The notes under the pieces: model-generated | What the model saw: only the letters and a program-made list of their open reading frames with translations | What the model was told of the DNA's origin: nothing | Database searches by the model: none | Shown: one piece after another, positions 1-7,017 of the stretch | How positions within the stretch are numbered: position 1 is the stretch's first letter | Layout of the letters: each line of letters starts with the position of its first letter | Position numbers and translations under genes: made by a program | Assembly (NCBI GenBank): GCA_031282705.1 | Contig: JAITDF010000174.1 | Location: 1 to 13,680 of the forward strand | Reading direction: 5' to 3' | Length of the DNA: 13,680 nucleotides | Origin: Opitutaceae bacterium | GTDB taxonomy: Bacteria; Verrucomicrobiota; Verrucomicrobiia; Opitutales; Opitutaceae

Positions 1-620
1 CCCCCGATGCGGGCGTCAATGGCGAACGCGCCGCCGTCCGCCGACAGGGTCAGATGCGTGGCGTATTGGATGAGGGAACGGTTGTTGATGAATTTCGGAT
101 CGAAGGCGTTGACGAGAACGGGGCGGGTGCCGGGGGACGGAGAGCGCCGCCAGATGCCCTGGGTGTTGCTCCAGCAAACCTCGCCGGTCACGGGATGCAG
201 CATGGCCGGGTTCGTGCCCGCGCCGCCGAGCCCCGCATCGGGGAATTTTCGCATCGTGCCGGCGTCAAAATCCGCAACCGCCAGGGTGCGGACTTGGGCG
301 GGGGGAAACGCGCAGTAAAACCACAGCAACCGGCTTCCTCCAGGCGCGCTGAAAAGCCCGTTGTTAATGTAGTAAAACGTTTGCTGGAGCGGGGCGATGC
401 GGGCACGCCCCGCCTCGGTGCCGGAGGGCGCGAGGAGGTGGCTGATAACGCCGCTCGCCGGGTCCGTCCACGCGGAGAACAGCGGCGAGCCGAGAAAATC
501 CGGATCGGGAGCGACAGGCGGATTGGAAGACTGCGAATCGGATGATGTGGATAAACTCATGGGCGCATTTGCAACCAGCAGCAGGAGTGAAATGACGGCG
601 TGTTTGGCGGATGGGTTCAT
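1..620 (-). CDS. Exported beta-propeller protein, oligogalacturonate lyase (PL22)-like, 3' part outside window
   Basis: An open frame starts at ATG 620 and runs off the left edge, giving the first 206 residues. Residues 1-24 look like a signal peptide (a Lys near the start, then ISLLLLVANAP), so export is expected. The mature part has a propeller-like rhythm: WTDPASGVISHLLAP (51-65), QQTFYYINNGLF (79-90), then RLLWFYCAF and VRTLAVADFDAGTMRKFPDAG (110-130). This resembles the first blades of oligogalacturonate lyase proteins (PL22), which cleave short galacturonides by beta-elimination, and related propellers. The C-terminal blades that would carry the metal-binding and catalytic residues are not in the window, so activity cannot be judged. 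The start follows the oxidoreductase stop by 43 bp of AT-rich DNA with no clear Shine-Dalgarno. The family call is moderate; another WD40/TolB-like propeller is the main alternative. Confidence 0.6.
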   Translation of the reverse strand, partial: MNPSAKHAVISLLLLVANAPMSLSTSSDSQSSNPPVAPDPDFLGSPLFSAWTDPASGVISHLLAPSGTEAGRARIAPLQQTFYYINNGLFSAPGGSRLLWFYCAFPPAQVRTLAVADFDAGTMRKFPDAGLGGAGTNPAMLHPVTGEVCWSNTQGIWRRSPSPGTRPVLVNAFDPKFINNRSLIQYATHLTLSADGGAFAIDARIG

Positions 621-663
621 GGGAAAAAAGACATTTATAATAAGGTGATTGTCAAAATATTGA

Positions 664-1908
664 TCAGTTGATTGCGGCATCACCCATGCGCGGGCACCCC
701 GGCGCGTCATTTTTATGCCCGGCGTTTCCCTTCCGCCGCCCCGAGGACTCATGGCCGAAACGGAATAACCGCGGAGGCGTCATCTTTTGTGCGGCTTCGC
801 CCAGCAGGGTCTCCATGTTTTTCACGACCGTCGTGTCTCCGCCGGGCGCCATGATGGTTTTCAAGTGTTTCCGGGGGATGTTTCGAATGGGAAATCCTGT
901 GCTCAGGCGTTCCACCAAATCGGCATGAGGCCGCGCCATTCCGGAAGTGCATATGAATGAATTGCCGCCAGCCAGCCGTTCCAGCACGGCATCCAGCATG
1001 CGCGTCCGCGTCTCCTCGGGGCCGGCAATCCGGATTTGTTCGTTTCGCCCGTCACGCCACTTGATCTCGCACTGTTTCAAGTGAGTCCAAATGACCGTTG
1101 CTTTTTCCGCATTCAACGTGACCGAGACATCCCGCGTTTCGGCCCCCGCGTGGGACAGGCAGGCATGCAGCCGCGAACCGGAGTCCAGATTTGCGCAAAA
1201 GACCGCCGTGTCGAACGATTCGATCGGTTGCGCCCGCCAAAGCGATGCGTCCAGTGAGACAACCGACGCCAGCCCGTCCGCGGATGGCGCCGACCAATAG
1301 AGCGCAAGATTGATAAAATGCGCAAAGGCATTGCTCACCGGGGAATCAAATGCGGTGAGCCCGTTTTCCAGTCGCATGCGCCCGGCCCAGTTGTTACGCG
1401 CGTAATAGCTTCGATCGCGCGGCCAGAGTCCCAGCACGGTTGTGGAATGCAAATCTCCAAACTCGCCGCGGACCAGACGCCGTTTGATCATCCGCGCATC
1501 GGGTCTATACAAATCCTGAAATGCCACCGCCACGGTTTTCCCCGTGTCCGCCTCCGTCTGGATGATCCGATCCACCTCGGCTGTGGTTGCCGCCAGGGGT
1601 TTTTCAACAAAAACATGCGCGCCCGCCCGCAATGCCTCAATCACCATCGTCGCATGATGGGGTATCCCGGTGGGAATCATGCACAGGTCGATCCTTTCTT
1701 TCCAATCGGACCACATTTCCGCCGTCGTTGCATGGATGGAGCAACCCAATGAGCGCAGGCGGGAGCAAACAAAATCCTCCTCCCGCTGATTGACCACGGT
1801 GGCGGCGGCCAGCTTTATCCTGCCTTGCGCCACCTGCTCGATTGCGAGCGACAAGTGCGTCCGGGCATAGCCGGACACACCAATAAGAGCTGCTGAATAC
1901 GTATGCAT
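664..1908 (-). CDS. Gfo/Idh/MocA family NAD(P)-dependent oxidoreductase
   Basis: This 414-residue protein has the N-terminal Rossmann fold of the Gfo/Idh/MocA family: ALIGVSGYARTH (7-18) is the dinucleotide-binding glycine loop, and VEKPLA (101-106) is the family EKP motif whose Lys normally helps catalysis. Segment DSPVSNAFAHFINLALYW (188-205) matches the second-domain helix that usually supplies the catalytic His, probably H197. There is no signal peptide, so it is cytoplasmic. Family members oxidise or reduce sugars, sugar acids and inositols, and a few act as NAD-dependent glycosidases; nothing here fixes the substrate. The C-terminal 50 residues or so are polar, basic and rich in Gly and Pro, and look like an added tail. 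The start at 1908 is preceded by a weak GGAA about 7 bases upstream and lies 21 bp after the transporter stop. Its GC content is far lower than that of the transporter. Confidence 0.9.
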   Translation of the reverse strand: MHTYSAALIGVSGYARTHLSLAIEQVAQGRIKLAAATVVNQREEDFVCSRLRSLGCSIHATTAEMWSDWKERIDLCMIPTGIPHHATMVIEALRAGAHVFVEKPLAATTAEVDRIIQTEADTGKTVAVAFQDLYRPDARMIKRRLVRGEFGDLHSTTVLGLWPRDRSYYARNNWAGRMRLENGLTAFDSPVSNAFAHFINLALYWSAPSADGLASVVSLDASLWRAQPIESFDTAVFCANLDSGSRLHACLSHAGAETRDVSVTLNAEKATVIWTHLKQCEIKWRDGRNEQIRIAGPEETRTRMLDAVLERLAGGNSFICTSGMARPHADLVERLSTGFPIRNIPRKHLKTIMAPGGDTTVVKNMETLLGEAAQKMTPPRLFRFGHESSGRRKGNAGHKNDAPGCPRMGDAAIN

Positions 1909-1929
1909 ATGGCATTTCCAAATTATATT

Positions 1930-3177
1930 TTATACAGTGTTTCCCCGCGCGCCCGAATCACGCCCCGCCTCGCGCCGCACCATTTTCCACAACACCAGCG
2001 CGGCCAGCGGGTGCAGCACGGCCATCGCAATAAAAACCCTGGCCACGCCGAAACTCATCATCGCCTCGCCCACAAAGGTGTTGAACACAATGGCGCCCGC
2101 CGCGCCGCACGCCCCCGCGATGCCCCACACGCTGCCGACATTCGCCGCGGGAAACGCCTCCGCCACCACCACGCCGAGGTTGAACAGCCACGTGAGGCAC
2201 ACGGCGCCCACCACGCAGAAAATCAGCAGCGTGGCCGCCACATGCGGCAGATGCGGAACAAGCACGCACAACGGAGCCAGCGCCGCCGCCCCCGCCAGCG
2301 TGAGCTTGCGCGCGCGCAGCGGCGCGACCCCGCGCTTCACCAGCCGGTCCGACAGCATCGAGCTTCCCACGCCGCCCAGGTCCGCGGCGAGAAACGGAAT
2401 CCACCCCACCCAGCGAATCTGTTCCAGCGACAATCCGGACTGCTCCTGCAAATACCCCGGCAGCCACAACAGGCAGAAATACCACACCGGATCGCTGATG
2501 AACCGGCTCAACAAAATCCCCCACAGGCTCCGCGTGCGCCAGAGTTGCGGCCACGAAAAGCCCCGCGCGGGCGCCGCGCCGCCCTCCGCCGCCGCCCGCA
2601 CCTCCGGCGGCGGGTCGCGGTAAAACAGCCTCCATGCCGCCGCCACCAGCAACCCGAGGACGCCGGGCACGACAAAGGCCATGCGCCAGTTGTGCAGCGC
2701 GAGCGTCGCCACCAGCGGCACCGCGATGATGGCACCGAGGGTGCTGCCCGCCGCGCAAATGCTGTTGGCCGTCGCCCGCAGCGACGCCGGAAACCAGATC
2801 GTCACCGTGCGCAGTTGCGCCGGAAACGCCAGCGGCTCGGCCACGCCCAGCCAGCCCCGGAAAAACACCATCTGCCCGAAGGTTTTTGCAAACGCCGCCC
2901 CGATGCATGCGCACGACCAGCCTGCCAGGCTCGCCAGCATCATGCGCCCCGCCCCGAACCGGTCCACCAGCCAGCCCGCCGCCGCGTAGCATGCCGCATA
3001 ACAGAACACAAACGCGTTGAGCAGCGCCGCATAGCCGCGATCATCCAGCGCGAACTCCGCTTTCAACACCGGCTTGAGCACCGACACGATCTGCCGGTCC
3101 ACATAACTGAGCACCATCGCGCAGAAAATCAGGCCGAGAATAATCCACCGGTGTCGAAGCGGGTTGGGTGTGTTCAT
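1930..3177 (-). CDS. MFS transporter, hexuronate/anion:cation symporter type
   Basis: This 415-residue, very hydrophobic protein is of normal length for a 12-helix major facilitator. The first helix ends in LSYVDRQIVSVLKPVLKAEF (23-42), a close match to the YxDR..I....P.L..EF signature of the anion:cation symporter group that includes ExuT-type hexuronate and glucarate/galactonate transporters. The loop after helix 2, GWLVDRFGAGRMM (68-80), is the MFS motif A. The central cytoplasmic loop around RDPPPEVRAAAEGGAAPARG is also typical. The likely role is proton-coupled import of a uronate or unsaturated uronate across the inner membrane, which fits a cluster of lyases and a rhamnosidase. The start at 3177 lies 21 bp after the GH106 stop, with no evident Shine-Dalgarno. 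Base composition is very GC-rich, unlike both flanking genes. The family is certain; the substrate is inferred. Confidence 0.9.
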   Translation of the reverse strand: MNTPNPLRHRWIILGLIFCAMVLSYVDRQIVSVLKPVLKAEFALDDRGYAALLNAFVFCYAACYAAAGWLVDRFGAGRMMLASLAGWSCACIGAAFAKTFGQMVFFRGWLGVAEPLAFPAQLRTVTIWFPASLRATANSICAAGSTLGAIIAVPLVATLALHNWRMAFVVPGVLGLLVAAAWRLFYRDPPPEVRAAAEGGAAPARGFSWPQLWRTRSLWGILLSRFISDPVWYFCLLWLPGYLQEQSGLSLEQIRWVGWIPFLAADLGGVGSSMLSDRLVKRGVAPLRARKLTLAGAAALAPLCVLVPHLPHVAATLLIFCVVGAVCLTWLFNLGVVVAEAFPAANVGSVWGIAGACGAAGAIVFNTFVGEAMMSFGVARVFIAMAVLHPLAALVLWKMVRREAGRDSGARGNTV

Positions 3178-3198
3178 GAAAAAATCGCGCGGCGCGGG

Positions 3199-6183
3199 TT
3201 ATTGCGGCAATTCCTGTGTTTTGCCGAACTCGATCAGGACGGGGCCAAGCAGCCCCGAAGGGAGAAGCGAATCCTCCGCGGAAAACCCCTGATGCAATTT
3301 GTAAGTCCGCCCGCCGGTTTTCCGTTCGGGAACGAGATGAAGGTTTGTCCGGGTCAGCCGTTGCCCCGGCGGAAGTCCCGCATCGCCAATCAGACGGTTT
3401 GCCCAGCAGTTTGCCACTTCCATTTCCACTATGTTTTCACCCGACCGGCACGCCGGGCCAATGTCCATGCAATAGGGGGCCGTCCAAACAATGCCCAATT
3501 CCCTGCCGTTCACTTTCACCCTTGCGACATGATGAACGGCCCCGATGGAAAGGCGGGTTGGAATTCCGGTTTGTTTTTCATCAAGCCAAAAAGTGTTTCT
3601 ATAAATTGCCGTGCCGGAATAATACCGGATCGCCGGCTCAGGATGTTCATTCCAGAGAGTCAGTTGGTCAAAAATCACTTTCCCCCGCTTTCCCCACGCG
3701 GGGTCAAAACGCACCTCCCATGATTTTTGCAGCCGGATGGCCGGAGGAAGGGCGGCACTCCATTCCGCTTGTTTTCCCGAGGCGGTCTTCAACCGGTGGG
3801 AACCGCTTTTCCATTGTGTCCATGTTGATTGTTCGCCGGCCTCCAGGCCATTTTCATCGCCGGCAATCGCCACGACATGATTTTCATCCGGTTCGCCCTC
3901 AAAAACGACAAAGACAGAACCCCGCGCCGCCAGATTAAGCGCGACCTTGGTCCGCCCGTCCAGGGTAAAGGAATACGCAAGCGGAGCCGTGATCTTTCCG
4001 GCAACGGGATCCCACAATCTTGGTTTCCGGCCCGAAACACGGAAAATACAATCCGCGTTTCCACTGCCGGAAACAAAATACACATCCTTGTCCCCCAGCC
4101 GCCGGTGATGATATTCAAAGGGGCCGGAAAAATCAGGGGCGATTTGCTCTTCATGAAGAAATTGTTGCAGCGAAATCCCGGAAACAACCGTGCCGCGTCC
4201 AAGCGGACGCCGGGAAATTTTATCATATCCTGTTTCCGTCGCCCGGCTTTTTGACGATTGATTTTCCGATGCCTGAAGCCCCCAAAGCCGCCGGGCAAGG
4301 CCGGCGACTTCCTGGTCTCGGGAGGGGTAATTTTTCAAACCGGCGGCGCGGATGGGGCGTTTTTTCCCGAGAATGATTGTCGCGCCTTCCGATGCCAGTT
4401 GGACGATTTTTTTCAACGCCTCGGCCGGCAGGGTGTCTTCAAGCGGGTCCAACACCAAAAAACGGTAGCTCATTCCGTCCGGCAAAACCAGTTTCCCGTC
4501 CCGGCACGCAAGGCGGCGGACGAGGGCTTCCGTGTCAAGAAGATCGCAGGCATACCCCGCCGGCAGGAGCAGCGGGGAATCGGAATTCCATTTTTCGCCG
4601 CGTCCCCATGCGGTATAATTTTTATCGCTGACATAAACACAGGCGTCGGCGGCGAACAGCCCCTGCCGCAACAAATACTGGCAGCGCCCGAGATAGTCCA
4701 TGAAGGGCGCGGCATAATCCCACCAAGTGACATTGGTATTGATATGGGTGCCCGCGAAATATTCATAGCCGGGCTTGCCCAATTCCGGGGGTGACGCGGT
4801 GAAGGTGTGCCAGATGAATTTGTTGCCCCCGTCGATGAAATTGACATCAGCGGCGGGTTTCAGGCGCCCCGGATACATAGTCCAATGCCGGTTCATGTGG
4901 GTAAAGGCCTCCACCGCGACCTCCCGCTGGCCGTAAATATGCGCCGCCATCGAAACGTAACGCACATTCGACCTCGTATCGTGATTTGCTTCCCTGACCC
5001 AGAATTCACCCTGCGCAATGTCGTTTTCCCCGAGGAACGAAAGCATGTCCGCCTCGCGGAACATGGGTTGATGCCGGCCCCAGGGACCGCCGTTTTCGGA
5101 ATGCCAGCTCATTCCGTTCTCATGACAAAGCCGTCCGATATTGGCGTAGCAATTCTTTTGGAAACAATGCGCGACCGTTTTATAATAATCGTGCAAAAAC
5201 CGTTTTGAAACCTCCTTGTTTTCAACAATCATGCCCGCCAAAACCGGCAGATAGTGTTTGAGCTCATATCCGTTCCGGGCCAGAAAAATCCTGTCGAATC
5301 CCCCCGTCCAGTTGGGGCCGCTCCCCTCCCAGCTTACATTATAGAAATGGGTGAGGGTTTTTCCCGCATGTTCACCGGCGTCCTTGATCAGTTCCGAACC
5401 GATGAGGTGAAAATACCGGGTGCACGCTTCGGCACTGAGAATATCGACGCTCCCGAAATCACCGATGGTTTCGCAACCGAAACGGAGCACCTGCCAGTCC
5501 CCCTCGGGAACACTCCATTCAAGCCGGCGGTTTTTTACGCTGTCACTCAAATCAATCACGTCCATGACAGCCGGCGAGGTTTCATCGACCGGAAGGACTT
5601 TTTGGAATGTTCCTGTTCTCCGCGATGTCAAACGGATGCCCAAAACGGCTATATCCTGATAATACGGTTTTCCCTCCGGAGCGGGCAGTTCCAACCCGAT
5701 TTTATTGCCGCCGCCGGGACGGCTGACGGGATAGGCGGACCAAACCAATTCCTTGGGGCCGTCCTCCTTCATATCCCACACGCCGCGCAAATGCCCGCCT
5801 GCATTGGCGATATTGATGCTGACTTTCAGGCCGCGGCGCGCGGCTTCATTGATGACATGCCTGACCATTTCCCGCCATTCGGGACTCATGAACTCATGCT
5901 TGATTTTGAGCGGGACGGGAAGGTGATGCCTGGAGTCGGAGTCATCATAATAACCGCGCGAATCAAAGAGCAAAATCCCGCCGATTCCCTTTTGCCGCAT
6001 TTCCTCGATGTCGCGGGTGATTTGTTCTTTTGTGACATTTCCCTTGAGCCACCAATAATAAACCCAGGGCCTGGCCTCGGCCGGAACCCTGGAAAATTCC
6101 GACGCGGACGGTGTTTCATTTCCCGCGGCGCACCCGTTGAAACAGACAAGGCCGAACACGGCGAAAACAATATTTTTTATCAT
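3199..6183 (-). CDS. GH106 alpha-L-rhamnosidase, exported
   Basis: This 994-residue protein begins MIKNIVFAVFGLVCFNGCAAG, an export signal; Cys18 could be a lipidation site although the lipobox is imperfect. Residues 38-74 (RPWVYYWWLKGNVTKEQITR, then a GIGGILLFD stretch) are the signature start of GH106 alpha-L-rhamnosidases, which remove terminal alpha-L-rhamnose by inversion. Further GH106-like elements are WEGSGPNWTGGFD (285-297), LCHENGMSWHSENGG (352-366), QGEFW (391-395, E393) and VAVEAFTH (422-429, E425); E393 and E425 are candidate catalytic residues. A glutamine-amidotransferase-like linker region follows (about 500-680). A C-terminal jelly-roll domain (about 818-930, with GTAIYRNTF and VKVNGRELGIVW) is also typical. 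Length suits the family. The gene lies 42 bp after the SGNH hydrolase. Sampled GC is near 50%, well below the lyase and the transporter, which may mean separate acquisition. Confidence 0.93.
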   Translation of the reverse strand: MIKNIVFAVFGLVCFNGCAAGNETPSASEFSRVPAEARPWVYYWWLKGNVTKEQITRDIEEMRQKGIGGILLFDSRGYYDDSDSRHHLPVPLKIKHEFMSPEWREMVRHVINEAARRGLKVSINIANAGGHLRGVWDMKEDGPKELVWSAYPVSRPGGGNKIGLELPAPEGKPYYQDIAVLGIRLTSRRTGTFQKVLPVDETSPAVMDVIDLSDSVKNRRLEWSVPEGDWQVLRFGCETIGDFGSVDILSAEACTRYFHLIGSELIKDAGEHAGKTLTHFYNVSWEGSGPNWTGGFDRIFLARNGYELKHYLPVLAGMIVENKEVSKRFLHDYYKTVAHCFQKNCYANIGRLCHENGMSWHSENGGPWGRHQPMFREADMLSFLGENDIAQGEFWVREANHDTRSNVRYVSMAAHIYGQREVAVEAFTHMNRHWTMYPGRLKPAADVNFIDGGNKFIWHTFTASPPELGKPGYEYFAGTHINTNVTWWDYAAPFMDYLGRCQYLLRQGLFAADACVYVSDKNYTAWGRGEKWNSDSPLLLPAGYACDLLDTEALVRRLACRDGKLVLPDGMSYRFLVLDPLEDTLPAEALKKIVQLASEGATIILGKKRPIRAAGLKNYPSRDQEVAGLARRLWGLQASENQSSKSRATETGYDKISRRPLGRGTVVSGISLQQFLHEEQIAPDFSGPFEYHHRRLGDKDVYFVSGSGNADCIFRVSGRKPRLWDPVAGKITAPLAYSFTLDGRTKVALNLAARGSVFVVFEGEPDENHVVAIAGDENGLEAGEQSTWTQWKSGSHRLKTASGKQAEWSAALPPAIRLQKSWEVRFDPAWGKRGKVIFDQLTLWNEHPEPAIRYYSGTAIYRNTFWLDEKQTGIPTRLSIGAVHHVARVKVNGRELGIVWTAPYCMDIGPACRSGENIVEMEVANCWANRLIGDAGLPPGQRLTRTNLHLVPERKTGGRTYKLHQGFSAEDSLLPSGLLGPVLIEFGKTQELPQ

Positions 6184-6225
6184 GGTGGCAAATCAAGGAT
6201 GGCCATCAAAACACAGCCGCACTTC

Positions 6226-7017
6226 TCACCGCGTTTCACGCCCCGCCAGGGCGGTTTTTATTTTTTCCGCAACCCTGTCCGCCATGAGTTGATAACCCTG
6301 CTTTGTGAAATGCACATTTTGCCTCAGTTGCATTTCGCCCTGGTTTTCCGACGCGAGCGCGAACAGGTCGTTTATCGCCACCCCCTCCTGCGTCATGATT
6401 TTGGCGGCAATCCCGTTATAGCGAATGGCGTCGGCCTTGACGCGTGCCCCGGCGCCGTCGGGCACGGGCGTGGTTGTGGCAAAAATCAACGCCGCCCCGG
6501 TGTCTTTCAGGCGCCGGACCAGCGTCCGGAGGTTTTTTTCATATTGTTCCGGCGAGGCCACCTGGACGCCCTTGGATGGATGCACGTATTTCCCTGCCTT
6601 ATCGAGGTATTTTATATCGTGCAAGCCGAAGTTGAAATGAATCACATCCCATTTTCCGGCGCCCAGCCAGGCGCCGAGTTGTCGCAGCCCCTTGGCGGTG
6701 TCCGCGCAATTTTCGGGCGGTCTGTGGACATTTGCCACAGCCTTGAGCTTCTCCCTCACGGGAAGGGTGTAGCCAATGGATATCGAGTCCCCGATCAGCA
6801 ACACGCGGGGCAGGCCGGGAATATCCCCAACCGGAACATACTCGGGGTATTTGTTTTTTGGCGGCGGGGACGCGCCGGCCTGCCGCGGCTCCACTTCGGC
6901 CCTGGCCGGAATGCCGGCGAGCAGGAACAAAGCGACGGTTTGGATGAAAACATGCGCAAACGTTTTTTTCATGACGGGGAATCGAGTTATAGTGTGGTTA
7001 AGCATATGGCGTTTCAT
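6226..7017 (-). CDS. Secreted SGNH/GDSL-family hydrolase, probable carbohydrate esterase
   Basis: The frame encodes 263 residues from ATG 7017. The signal peptide is MKKTFAHVFIQTVALFLLAG followed by IPARA (residues 16-40). The mature part has the SGNH blocks: VLLIGDSISIGY (72-83, nucleophile S78), FNFGLHD (129-135, block III with His in place of the usual Asn) and NVHFTKQGY (234-242, catalytic H236). The residue three before H236 is Gln233, where an Asp usually completes the triad. Relatives deacetylate or de-esterify plant polysaccharides, including rhamnogalacturonan, which suits the neighbours, but the substrate is not shown. Start choice: ATG 7017 overlaps the lyase stop as ATGA, suggesting translational coupling, and gives 15 extra residues before the signal peptide. 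ATG 6972 gives a textbook signal peptide, and ATG 7005 is also possible. An open frame reaching upstream to 7524 only overlaps the lyase and is not used. Confidence 0.85.
   Translation of the reverse strand: MKRHMLNHTITRFPVMKKTFAHVFIQTVALFLLAGIPARAEVEPRQAGASPPPKNKYPEYVPVGDIPGLPRVLLIGDSISIGYTLPVREKLKAVANVHRPPENCADTAKGLRQLGAWLGAGKWDVIHFNFGLHDIKYLDKAGKYVHPSKGVQVASPEQYEKNLRTLVRRLKDTGAALIFATTTPVPDGAGARVKADAIRYNGIAAKIMTQEGVAINDLFALASENQGEMQLRQNVHFTKQGYQLMADRVAEKIKTALAGRETR

Noticed and set aside
621..663. Promoter in the AT-rich gap before the propeller gene
   Set aside because: TTGACA and a TATAAA-like box are both visible on the minus strand, but they are only about 10 bases apart, and no better-spaced -35 was found for the TATAAA. 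AT content alone is not enough.
1903..3723. Long plus-strand frame opposite the transporter
   Set aside because: The translation is dominated by Arg, Pro, His and Gln and runs across the transporter into the rhamnosidase. The minus-strand genes have convincing signatures, so this is a shadow frame.
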